DNA from: Ephemerocybe angulata
Lineage: Eukaryota; Basidiomycota; Agaricomycetes; Agaricales; Psathyrellaceae
DNA length: 64,000 nt
Assembly (NCBI GenBank): GCA_013368325.1
Contig: JAACJK010000061.1
Location: 124,001-188,000 of the forward strand
Direction of reading: 5' to 3'
Part shown: one piece after another, positions 25,428 through 36,036 of the stretch
Position numbering within the stretch: the first letter of the stretch is position 1
Layout of the letters: the number at the start of each line of letters is the position of its first letter
Notes under the pieces: generated by a model
Seen by the model: only the letters and a program-made list of their open reading frames with translations
What the model was told of the DNA's origin: nothing
Database searches by the model: none
Program-made: the position numbers and the translations under genes

Positions 25428-28390
25428 CGTGTAGGATGTGGTCGAGGAGAAGAAGATTAAGCGCTCGCAAAGGGGTTTGAGTCTCGCGATCTCCACATGT
25501 TTGTCATTTTGACGAATGGCGTCGAGAGATAAGGAAGGTTTGCCGAGATTGGCCGAGTTTCAGATTGACTTTGATTGGCGAAACCCTTCGTTTTATACAA
25601 CACCAAAGGAGAATCCAGCAGGGTGGCGCCAGGCGAATCTTGACTCTCGAGAGTTAAACATGAGAGCTCAGAGCCTTGGGGCCACTGTGTATGATGATTA
25701 GCGGGCGACACATCCCCTGACCTTGCTTTTCCTTTTCCTGGCGTCTGGCTGTATCCTCATATATCCCAACCACGGGCCATCCTTCCATTTACCTGAGCCA
25801 TTAGCGACATGATCTAGGGGGACAGTAGTGCCTGAAATGCATATTAAACTGCGCGGCCCTGTTGGGAGGAGACCCTGGGGACCCTGGACCTCGATGATCA
25901 AGCCAACATAACTCCCTGAGCCTCCACCTGAAGTAGGTACAATATTCGTCCTTTAGGTCCAAAAGAGTCGATTGCATGGGCCGAGATCCCAACTGTAATT
26001 TGTGCTGTGAGTATACACAGGCCCTGATATAGCATATCGGACATCTCCAGTCGCCGGTATTATACACGCAGAGCGAGGAATGTTCTGCAGATCATTTTCA
26101 ATCATTCCCAATAGGAGCTTCCCGATAACGGCAGGCGGATTTCTTTCTTTATTTCTTTTGCACCAGCTAGTGCAAGCTTAGATATGTCCCCTGATGCCTC
26201 AGATGATGTATGAATTATTTCAAAACCCAAGTGTGTCGAGACTTGAACCAGGAGATGTTTCCACTTATGAGCGCTTCCGTTCGAAAACGCATTCCAGCAC
26301 GCTTGGCATTACTCAGAGTCGTCAGGACGTGGTCCATTACTAGGCGGTGAGGGTAACCGATATGTAAGCCCAGTGACAGACTTTTATAACTTTTATATTG
26401 TCCATAGCTTCTAACTGCTATTCACCAATGCCCACGCTCATCTAGGCACGACGCCGAAACACGGGATTGAGATGTGAAAGCGCCCACCTCGGCTTTCTTG
26501 CTCTCGAAGGCTGTATGCTTGAAAACGGGCAGATCGGGATCCTCCATGAAAGATAACACCGATGACAATGACGCACAGTGATCGTCATGACCGACGTACC
26601 CAACCCTTGTCCTGACTGTTACCCGCAGATCACCAGTCGGGCGCTTCGAATACCGGGGAAGGCGGATTTGGGGGGCGCCCACGCCTGTGTGGGCGGTAAT
26701 AGAAGTTATGGTATTTCAAATTTCGCATACAATCTATCTTCACTCAGTCATGTGTTCTGGCAGCTGTTTGCAATCTAGACACCGTCTATCCGTTCAATTC
26801 GCAAGGTTGGCGGTGTACAATGTGGATGTCAAGCGACACCACAGTGACGCCGACCGGGGAGGTATTACTATCAACTCAGCCTCTAGATCCGCCATTGATG
26901 ATCGTCTCATGCACCTCTCGGTTTCTGGAAGATATTGGAAAATATAGACGCACTTTAGCAGCCAAAATGCGAACTTCTAATGACCGAGATTCGACTGTGA
27001 AGTCCTGGCCCCACTGCACGACTCGAGCTCCGGCAGCGCGCGTAGCACGCACCTAAAACAGAAAACAAGACTGGTCGATCGTGCTTCCACTACATCCACG
27101 GAACTTCCGCAAGCCGCCAAGAGGATTCTCCCATTCACCGCGAAAGTGTGTATTCCCTTCACCCAGCCATTCAGCTGAAATAGAACACTGTATTCCGAAG
27201 TCGGAGAAGTGCGAACCTATTCATGCATGGCCAAGCTCCGACTGCCCAATATGATGTCCCGAGAAAACAACGCCTCGGGACCTCATCGGCGAACAAGCTC
27301 CCAGTGGAATCGGACTGTGCTATAACTAGGCAATATGTCCTATCTATACCAATATGAAGTGATACAGCAGCTATTCAGGCTCTTTCCGGTGGAGCAGCGC
27401 AGACGGCTTGTTCATCGAGATTGTTGTAGTAGGCTATGTTGGGAATACTTCTATCGAAGGAGGTGTATACCCTTGTGTATACCCAGAGCACCGGACTCGG
27501 GAGATGCACAAGTCAGAGAATACCCATATTTTCTCAAGGCTGAGCATTTTCTTGTCCCATGATTCAATATTGTATCCAAATGCCTCCGATTTCGCGACTT
27601 CCTGTATATGACCGCCGATCCCCATGTTCGCCACTTCTTCTTCTTCTTCATCAGACTAAAGAAGGAAAGCTAAAAGGATCGCCGCGAGAATTCTACAGAA
27701 CCACACAGAAGGTCAGTACGCCATGGAAGGAAGGGATGGCGGTCCGTGATGATGGCTATACATAGAAGAAAGAGTGCGAATGGTTACAGAGAGAAGGAGT
27801 CCCAGTATGGAGCAGCGAGATAGAAGGAGCACTTCCCACACCACCAATTTTGCCCTAATATGCACCTTCTAATATGGTAAGGAATGGCGTTCCGGTAGCT
27901 GGTTGGTCCATTGGCTTGGTCTACAAGCCGGGGTTCGGTCACAGACCTGGGACAGACCAGTCAAGCGAAGTTGGGCGGTATACGTTTGACGTCGGGTCGC
28001 GCTCCAGTATCTGAGAAGTTGCATTGACACACATGCCATGGCCATAACTTAGAGGATGGATCACCGAATTGCGACTTAACTGAGCCTTACCCTGTCAGTT
28101 CGCGATGTTGCTACAGGGACTGTGAGGTTTTGCGAAAAGTTCGCAAAGCGCTTATTTGTACTAGGGATGAAGTAGCTATTGTAGCGAGTAAGCTTCTTAG
28201 ATAGGGTAGTCTGGATTCGTAGCCAGCAAAGTGTAAGTGCCCATGTTAAGCATCACGAGTTCCATTGAAAGTCGGGTGGAAACCGCGGCTTTGACGTTTG
28301 GGCGCTTATTCCATATTCACAAAGATAGGGGTAATGTGACGGATGAGGATCACTTCATACCATTCGCTGGGAGACCCTACAGTAGTGTGT
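25428..28390. other. Intergenic stretch, nothing supported
   Basis: Short frames only. One minus-strand fragment near 27.0-27.16 kb (KGIHTFAVNGRILLAACGSS) looks protein-like, but I could not join it to other exons. Confidence 0.45.
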
Positions 28391-28717
28391 TCAATCCAAA
28401 CCCAGCTCTTCTAATAGTGCGTCCATGATAGCCCGCCTAACGACCTCTCTCCTCCACTCCCTCCTCCATAGGCCATCCTGCGTGAGTTCCCCTCTCCTTT
28501 GACGGAATTCTGAGCTCGGTGACGTGGTGTGCATCCCAAACTGCGCACTTCCTCTCCCCGACGCACTCTGGTATGCATTTGGCACAAACGCTGCAGGAGG
28601 GAGGTGGCCGCCCTTCGCGCGTGTGCCAGCCTCGACAGCCGGGAGGAATGTGCCGAGGAGAAGAAGAGCGGGGAGGAGGAGAGAGAGAAGGTGGGTGAGC
28701 TTCGAGTTCAATGCCAT
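28391..28717 (-). CDS. Small secreted protein, 108 residues, unknown function
   Basis: A single uninterrupted ATG-started frame. The first 30 residues form a textbook secretion signal: MALNSKL, then a leucine-rich core (LLSLLLPALLLLG), and VEA as a likely cleavage site. The mature part, about 78 residues, is basic and polar with no cysteines and no domain I recognise. Such small secreted proteins are common in fungi; a role cannot be inferred. The absence of an intron and of a known family keeps confidence moderate. Confidence 0.5.
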   Translation of the reverse strand: MALNSKLTHLLSLLLPALLLLGTFLPAVEAGTRAKGGHLPPAAFVPNAYQSASGRGSAQFGMHTTSPSSEFRQRRGELTQDGLWRREWRREVVRRAIMDALLEELGLD

Positions 28718-29390
28718 GATGATTAATTAGGATATCTATGGGTGACATAGGGGAATTAGTACTTATGTATAAATGAGCATTCCGCTCACAAGAATGCGTG
28801 CAAGGGTTGTATGGGGCAAAGGACGACCCGGCGTGCTTACTCGGGGCAGGGGATGAACGTACAGAACCAGCTGTCGATGCCCCAGTCCCACAAGCACCCG
28901 AGCGTACTTATACTTCTCCTTCACCCACCGCCGGGGCCTTCTGTCCACATGGTGCGCACCATGATCATTAGCACCCGACGATCTGACGACTGATGAGAAC
29001 TGGAAGAAGGCTAGAGAAGTTGATGACGAGCACGAGACCTCCGAGAAGAGAGGAGATCAGGATACGTACCAGTGCATAGACAGCGATAGGGCTACCCAGA
29101 TCAGTGATATTTAGGCGCCCGGGACTGTCCACGCGATCAGAGCCTACCCACTCCATGTGCTGCACGACGTTACGATATGACCTGTGCGGGTTACCCATAT
29201 AGAAGGGGGTTTGGTATAGTAGGTCGTATAAAGCCATATAATGGTATTCGTATACGACACACACCCCGAGTCCCAAAAGTTACTAGAGAAATGTGACAGA
29301 ACAAGATAGAAACCTGGAGATCCACAGCAACAGTACACAAAAGAGATGAAAGGAAAGACAAGACATGTATGGTATATCAAGCAAGGGCAT

Positions 29391-30149
29391 CTAAACGACA
29401 GGAAGGGTGAAGAGCTGGACCATGGTCACGCAATCGTCTGGCATATCTTCGTCGTTGGTCTTATAGACAATCTAATTTATAGCGTAGACGAAGTCAGTGC
29501 AAATTCAATGACAGCAGAAAGGGTCCCACTCACATCTCTCAGGTTGCCGCAAGCCCAGAAAAACGTCAAATTCGTCCTAAAGACCAACTTCGCGCCAAGC
29601 TGGGCATCCATCCTGTCCGAGAACAGCGTCCAGGGCTCGAACTCGGCACAAGGATTCTCGAGCTTCACTTTCTCCACCCCGCTTCCGTGCACACCGTCGA
29701 CGTCTTGTACGAACATCATTCGTCCAGAGGGGCCGCACTCCCCAAAGTTGGGGGTTGTGAGGTTGACGGGGTAGACCGGGGAGAGATACGCGGGGGAGGG
29801 GAGGGAGAAGTCGACGTAGGGATGGTATAACTTAGTCGAGGTTTGTCCCCGGAGTTCGTCTTGCCCGACGATTGTGCCGTTGATCTGGTATAGCATGGCG
29901 ATGGGACCGTCGCCAGTGAGGGTGGCAACTCCATGTTGGCCCGTGTAGCGAAGAGGCTGCGTGATAGCATGGTTCAGTGACTATATTATAGTAAGGAAGG
30001 AAACGGACGCGTACGAGGAAGTTGTCGCCGTAAGGGTCCATGCCCATGAGGTAGAATACAGGCGAGTCTGCGTGCGGAATCAACGAAGAAGTGACAAGCC
30101 TTGGCAGAGTTGCAAGCACTGAGAGGACGACAGAGGTGGAGAAGAGCAT
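29391..30149 (-). CDS. Secreted protein of unknown function, 208 residues
   Basis: Exons 30149-30015, 29956-29534 and 29459-29391 join in phase to 208 residues. The N-terminus (MLFSTSVVLSVLATLPRLVTS) is a clear signal peptide. The mature chain starts near LIPHADSPVFYL. It contains YTGQHGVATLTGDGPIAMLY, a glycine-flanked FGECGPSGRMMFVQDVDG, the stretch AQLGAKLVFRTNLTFFWACG, and two NXT/S-type sites (NLT, NGT). Cysteines in FGECG, NPCAE, WACG and DDCV suggest disulphides outside the cell. I have the impression of a basidiomycete-wide secreted family but cannot name a domain. It lies 674 bp upstream of the other small secreted protein, in the same orientation. Confidence 0.75.
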
Positions 30150-30781
30150 GTTGGGTATTTGGAATCGTTGATGAAGCGTTGGGTATTCGTTCGGATGAGC
30201 ATTGAGGCGCAGTCACCAGGGATTTATACCTTACTACGCAAGTCCTCCTTGCCGCCCTTCGCGCCTGCTGGGCACGATCCGTTTAGAACAGGGCTGTTGA
30301 GCCAAGTTGCCACAGTCAATTTGGCCCAGCAGCCTCAGGAGCTATGTAAGTACCACCGATCGGAGGGTGCGCTGATCATATTTGCATTCCAGTCCAGGTG
30401 TCGCGTTATGTCGTCGATGATGGGTGTTCGCTCTGAATTGCATATGGTTTTGAACGGGGCCCCTTGGTTCTGGGAACAGGTTACAGGAACTTTTAGAAGC
30501 TCGGTTCGAGTAGAACGATAGCAATGTGGTGAATTAGAGAAGGCACTACAGATGGATAGAAGTTTAAAGCAGTATAATGTAGGCGTGGGGATAAAGTAGT
30601 GGTAGAGAATGTATATGTGGGGATGGGATAGTGGTAGAGGCATACGCTGGGGTTTCGTACGCACCGAACGTATTATTTTTTGGGGTATATCGTAGGTGGT
30701 GAATCGGGGAAAATGAGAGAAGGACTGCCAAAATAAAGAAGGAATGGCGAAAATGCTCAGAGCCAACGGACTAGGCAAAGA
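30150..30781. other. Intergenic, no gene seen
   Basis: A stretch of 632 bp between two minus-strand genes; it should hold the secreted-protein promoter and the LRR gene 3' end. No motif stands out. Confidence 0.5.
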
Positions 30782-32839
30782 CTAATCGTCTCTGAGATCC
30801 TCAACATCCCCCATCCTCACCCTCACACTCCTTCCCACTCTGCTCAGATAAACCCCTGCAAACACCCTCCCCATCTCCTCCATCGCCCCCTGCATATCAT
30901 CCCGTTCTCCCCTCTCCAACTCCGCCCACATCCGCACACTCCTAACCAAGTTCGCCCACTCCAGCCCCTGTAGCGCCGCACAATGATCGCCCCTCTCCAA
31001 CGCCCCAATTCTAGCCCGACTGTCAGGATCGAAGAACACGCGCTCATACACCGACGCACCCCGTGCATCGATCTCCCGCATCACTTTCACAGAATCCGCG
31101 TGGTTCGCGAGGAGCATGGTATGCGCCGCCATCGACCGTTCCAGGTCGACGCCCGCCTCCCAGCCGCACCACAGCCTCACGTCCCCCAGCCGATGGTGGA
31201 AGGGCACGAGGGCAGCTAGGCGTGCATCGATGTTGTTGAGTGCACGGTAAAGGACGTTTTGGATGAGCCAGCCTGCGGGGCTGGAGTGCGCTTCGGGGTG
31301 GGAGAGCGGGAGCCCGGCGAGGTTAAGGCGGAGGGTCGTGAGGTTGGGCGCAGGCGAGGATGGGTTGAGCACGGAGGGAGAGGGGATGAGAGAGGAGAGG
31401 AGCGCGGCTGTGCAGGAGAGCGGCGTGAGCGAGGCGAGGTCGTACATGTCCGTCGAGGTGAGCGTGTGGAGCATGGGGAGGTGTAGGTTGGAGAGTGTGA
31501 ATGTGTCCTCGTCGTCCGAGCCTGTGGTGCGATTAGTTACTCGTCTAGATGGATTAAGTGTAAGCGTACCTGAGCTATATGACCCCTCGTCGTCACTGTT
31601 TCCTTCCCACCTGACGCCTAGCCTCTCCACCCTCGCAGCGCACTCGTGCACTATCACCCAGCTCAAGGCGCGGCTCGCCTCGCTCCCCAGGTCCACTTCG
31701 AGTTCGACGCATTCGCGCCATGCGATGCAGTGGCCCTCCTGTGGTCCAAAAACGAGCTTTCGAATAAGATCCGTGCTGTTTTGGAATGCGAGTCGTCGGA
31801 GAGGAGTTTTGAATGGGGCCCGAGGGAGTGAAGCGTCGGGTGTATACGTGCCTTCGAGCACGCTAACGGAGGTAAGGCTCAGATCCATGAGCGAAGGGAG
31901 GTTCGAAAGCAGCTGCCAGGGAATGGTGCAACTCGAGAGGCGGAGCGAAGTGAGGGAGCTGTTCCCCTTGATGAGGAGTCCGAGAGGCAGGGCGGTCTGC
32001 GGGTAGTACGTATCGAGCTCGCCAAAGTCCACGTCTTCGAGGACGATGTCTTGGATTCCCCCTGCGCTTTCCACCTGGTGGTAGTGTAGGCGCGAGAAGA
32101 TCTCGGACGTGACGGCCTCTGCAGCGATGCTGGAGCTCTTGTCGCTGTAGTGCGGGTCGCGGAAGACGAGCTTCCTTAGGCCATCGAGGGCGTGGGGAGA
32201 GGCGCGGAGGGTGGAGAGGATGGAGGAGGCGCGTGCGAGGGCGGTTTCGTGCAGGTGGTGTGCGAGGTCAGGGTCTGTCATGGCTCTATCGTCTATGCAA
32301 TCTGATGGAGACTGTGAGGCGGCGAGATACTGGTCGCCTTCATCTCTGTAGAGCCCGAGGAATAATGTGGATGGGACTGTGGGGGCTTCGGCGTTGAAAG
32401 GTCGGAGGTCGGCCACAGTCTGTGAGCGGGATACGAGCGAGGTAAAAGTGTAGGATGTTGGGGACTTGAGGGGCGAGGTCGGGGGTGCGATATAGGCGGC
32501 TGGCATAATGGGTGTCGGTTGTGGGGTAGTTGGAGTAGATGGAAATGTCGTCGCAGACGAATGGGAATAGGAAGGGGTAGCTGGTGTAGATGTAGAGAAT
32601 GGAGACGATGGGGGAGGTGGGGCAAGCGATCTACGCAAGCCAGGTGTAATGGGGTGTTCCGAGAACCATCCTAACCAGCGCGTAAGCCACATAAGTATGC
32701 TCGCGAAAAACAATTGCGGATTAAGCGCGCGCCACGCCCAGATGGTGAGGTAGACAACGATTCCATATTGGCGGAATGAATACTGTTGTCTGTCCTCATC
32801 CACATCACGTTGCGAGGACATTGGGGCTTCGAATGTCAT
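30782..32839 (-). CDS. Leucine-rich-repeat-like protein with an N-terminal membrane-prone segment
   Basis: The reading frame is open from the ATG at 32839 for 686 codons. A splice-like 48-nt segment (31569-31522: GTACGC to CACCACAG, with TAACTAAT inside) is a multiple of three and stop-free, so the product is 669 or 685 residues. Residues about 25-60 (VVYLTIWAWRALN, then FFASILMWLTRWLGWF) are hydrophobic and could anchor it in a membrane. A Ser/Thr/Pro-rich linker follows. From about residue 220 the sequence has irregular leucine-rich stretches (LTSLRLSSCTIPWQLLSNLP, LMDLSLTSVSV, LTTLRLNLAGLPL), as in fungal F-box/LRR proteins, though no F-box is evident. Its start is 812 bp from the divergent co-chaperone gene. 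Confidence 0.7.
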   Translation of the reverse strand: MTFEAPMSSQRDVDEDRQQYSFRQYGIVVYLTIWAWRALNPQLFFASILMWLTRWLGWFSEHPITPGLRRSLAPPPPSSPFSTSTPATPSYSHSSATTFPSTPTTPQPTPIMPAAYIAPPTSPLKSPTSYTFTSLVSRSQTVADLRPFNAEAPTVPSTLFLGLYRDEGDQYLAASQSPSDCIDDRAMTDPDLAHHLHETALARASSILSTLRASPHALDGLRKLVFRDPHYSDKSSSIAAEAVTSEIFSRLHYHQVESAGGIQDIVLEDVDFGELDTYYPQTALPLGLLIKGNSSLTSLRLSSCTIPWQLLSNLPSLMDLSLTSVSVLEGTYTPDASLPRAPFKTPLRRLAFQNSTDLIRKLVFGPQEGHCIAWRECVELEVDLGSEASRALSWVIVHECAARVERLGVRWEGNSDDEGSYSSGTLTLNPSRRVTNRTTGSDDEDTFTLSNLHLPMLHTLTSTDMYDLASLTPLSCTAALLSSLIPSPSVLNPSSPAPNLTTLRLNLAGLPLSHPEAHSSPAGWLIQNVLYRALNNIDARLAALVPFHHRLGDVRLWCGWEAGVDLERSMAAHTMLLANHADSVKVMREIDARGASVYERVFFDPDSRARIGALERGDHCAALQGLEWANLVRSVRMWAELERGERDDMQGAMEEMGRVFAGVYLSRVGRSVRVRMGDVEDLRDD

Positions 32840-33651
32840 TGCTATAGTCTAGTTGCGATGTGTTGCCTTGGTTGAGTCTAGGGGAGGTCTCAGCTCCTGC
32901 GTGAATAATAGAAAAGAAGCAAACGAACACGTCGCTCTTTAGTAGCCAATTGTGTCGGGTGATAGGACCTTTATTGTCCAGGTTGGTTGACGGTCGCAAC
33001 TGTAGTTGACTGGCACATTTATGATGTAAACCACATGCGACTGGCTGTAGATCTCTAGCCTTTTGCCAGGGCCGAGTGGCGAGCTGAAGGTGGTTGGGGG
33101 TTGGTAGGCTTGGTAGGTTCACGGTTACTGAACAATTAGCTGCTAGTGACGAAGAAAAGATGATTGGCACTTACTCCCGAAGCTTTGCAGTAATGGACTC
33201 TGAGACAACTGGCTCCTAGTTTAAGGCCTCTGCTGCCCCATCGTGCTGGACACTATCGACACTATCCGACCCTCATGAACACATGCCAGTGTTATTCCAT
33301 ATGCCAGCAAGAGATGAGGTTAAAGCCACTGTGGGGAGATAGGGGCGAGAGTGGAGGGTTTGAGGTTTCTTCCAAAACTTGCTCGTCTCAATACGATCTT
33401 GGGCCCTTGGTCGGATGAAGTTGGAGAAGAAGACTTGCAGCTTAGCGCTTGAGCCTTGCTTGGACCAAGTTCGGCTCGTATAGCATCATGTGACTATAGA
33501 TCGACAGCACATGATCATGAGAACGCAACGTGTTCGAACACGGAACAATATCCAACCGAGATTAACGACTACCTTTGCTTTCTACCTCCAATTCACCTCC
33601 TTTGTTTCGTCCTCTTAGATTCTCGGTTGAGGAAGAGCGACTTGAAGAAAG
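32840..33651. promoter_or_regulatory. Shared divergent intergenic region
   Basis: This 812-bp region separates the starts of the minus-strand LRR-like gene and the plus-strand DnaJ gene, so both promoters must lie here. The sequence has no obvious TATA box at a convincing distance, and I see no clear operator-like repeat. Confidence 0.5.
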
Positions 33652-35661
33652 ATGCGACTACACTTGGCCCCAGCACTTATACCTGTGCTGCTTCTGTTGA
33701 ATGCAGGTTACACATCGGCGGAAGCGAGCACGAGTGGCGGCGGACTGAACCCTCCAGGTCTGCAACCCATAATCAACAGGGCGAACGTTCTGCTCTCGTC
33801 TGGTCACTTTGGTGACGCAGCCAAAGCCTATTCCGAAGCCATTGGTACGTTCTATAATCTTTCTATACCGCGAATAGAGCCATGGATGTTGCCGCGAATC
33901 GAATGAGAATTTGCGACATCCGCCAGAAAAGCGGCACCCCATGGAATGTCATGAAAGTGGGCTACCAACCTCTTTCATGACGGAGTAGTTGGCACTGCTG
34001 TGCGGCTACCTGGCCAAAGTTCATCAGGGTCAAGACCGAGAGCTAACGTCCTTATCCAATATTGTAACAGACCAATCTCCCACCGACTACCTTCTATACT
34101 ACAAACGAGCTACTGCGTACCTGTCTCTCCAAAGACACTCATCAGCTCTCGAAGATTTCGACAAGGTCCTGTCGTTAACCTCCGGAACATTCGACAACGC
34201 ACATCTCCAGAAGGCCCGTATCTATCTCAAAGACGGCGCGTTCTCCCTCGCCCGTTCTTCACTCTCAGCCTACCTCAAAGCCAAGAAAGGTGTACGGGAA
34301 CCTGAGGTTGAGCAACTTGAGAAGGATATCGCGGAGGGTGACCGGCTACGGGGGAAGGCCGAGAAGGAACGGAGAGCACAGCTCTGGAGTGCCTGCGTCG
34401 AGAGCGCGAGTTTAGCGCTGCGGGTAGCGAGCCACAGCATCGAGGTCCGGAATTGGAGAGCCGAATGCGCAGTTGCGAGCGGAGATGTCGAGAGTGCCGT
34501 CGGTGACCTCACGTACGTATTCCATTTCTGAATCGTGACTATGTCTAACCTCCGTATCATAGACGCCTCTCGAATCTCCTCCCCCCATCGACGACACTCC
34601 TTATTCACACCTTCCGACTCGCATACTTCCTGCTCCCATCCTCCCCTGCCTCGCACAACTCTCTGAAACAATGTCTACACTTCGACCCCGATTCCAAACC
34701 ATGTCTCGCACTCCACCGACTCTCGAAGCAGCTCGATCGGTCCTTCGCGCAGCTAGACGAACTCCTCGCCAAGGAAGACTGGAAAGGCGCTGTGAAGCTG
34801 CTCACCGGAGCTGGGGCAAAGAACGAGCTCTGGAAGCGGTGGGAGGAGGCCCTCGCCGAGCAGATGAAGCCCGAGCAGCTCCTGCCTCTGGTGCCCGAAA
34901 CCCTGCTCGCAGGACACGTGCAAAGCGACGGAAAGAAGAAGAAGACCGTCATGCCCCCCATCCCCCTCCCCGACGCTGCGAAGACGAGCCCGAAACGCCA
35001 ACACCTCGCACGCGCGCTGTGCAAATCCTACACGCACCTGGCCGACGTCGCACCCTCCTCCACCGCCTACGCCTCCGCCCGAACGCAGTACTGCAACCTC
35101 CTCCTCAGTCTCCACGGCTGCGCGGAGGACGTCGATGGGCTCGTCGGCAAGGCCGATTCGCTCCTCGGGAGCAGCAGCAACGACGACGGCGCATGGGACG
35201 AGGCGGTGCGGCTCTACGAGAAGGCGTTCGAGGCGGGCGGGCGGAGCGACCGCACGGTGCACCAGAAGCTAGGCAAGGCGCAGCGCAAGATCAAGGTCAG
35301 CAAGCAGAAGGACTACTACAAGATCGTGGGCGTGAGCAGGGATGCGGACGCCAAGACGATCAAGAAGGCGTATCGCAAGGCGGCCAAGTTCGCGCATCCG
35401 GACAAGGGCGGCTCGGAGGCGAAGATGGCGGCGCTGAATGAGGCGTATGAGGTGCTGAGCAATCCGGAGTTGAGGGAGAGGTTTGATAGTGGGGAGGATC
35501 CGATGGATCCGCAGGCGCAGGCGCAGGGTGGGCATCCGTTTGGAGCGGGCGATCCGTTCGCCCAGTTCTTTGCGCAGGGTCAGAGGAGGCCGTTCGCTGG
35601 CCCTGGTGGATTCCAGTATCAGCAGGGTGGTGGAAGCTTCCATTTCAGTGGAGGGTTCTAG
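33652..35661 (+). CDS. DNAJC3/P58IPK-type ER co-chaperone (TPR plus J domain)
   Basis: Probably a lumenal ER Hsp40 that delivers misfolded clients to the ER Hsp70. Exons 33652-33844, 34071-34512 and 34563-35661 give 577 residues. A signal peptide ([20 protein letters not shown]) is followed by tetratricopeptide-like helices ([60 protein letters not shown]). The J domain is at about 461-525 ([20 protein letters not shown]) and has an intact HPD tripeptide in KFAHPDKGG, so it should stimulate Hsp70 ATPase. The end is a Gly/Phe/Gln-rich tail ([17 protein letters not shown]). That order matches DNAJC3. The tail has no HDEL-type retention signal. The first intron is unusually long (226 nt) and contains fold-back sequence. 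Confidence 0.92.
33887..33981. repeat. Fold-back sequences inside the first intron of the DnaJ gene
   Basis: GTCATGAAAG at 33948-33957 pairs perfectly with CTTTCATGAC at 33972-33981. Just upstream, GGATGT near 33887 and ACATCC near 33924 bound a weaker imperfect palindrome. Confidence 0.65.
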
Positions 35662-36036
35662 GAGGGGATGTGATGAGCTTAATGTTGACGATATTACGAT
35701 GGCTGGAGATGAGGAGGTGGTGTGCATTTATGTATTGGTATCAGTTATTGTCTCGGCGTTCGACTGTTCGTTCTTACGCGTACATGCAACTATTGGATTT
35801 GGAACCGAAATCCTGAGCATAGATGCGGCATGCAATCGTGAGCAACTGGGCGCTTGACGGGCGCTTGCCGTCCAACCGACCCGGATTTAGGGTGCCTCTG
35901 TGAGTACTATGTAAAGGGCCACTCAAAATAGACTCAACGAAGTGGTTATATTGTCGATTAGTGTAGATTAGTGTGTGATATAGTAAGAATGCCATGCACA
36001 TTTCGCTGTACCGCATCTCCGCCTGCTTCTCTAAAC

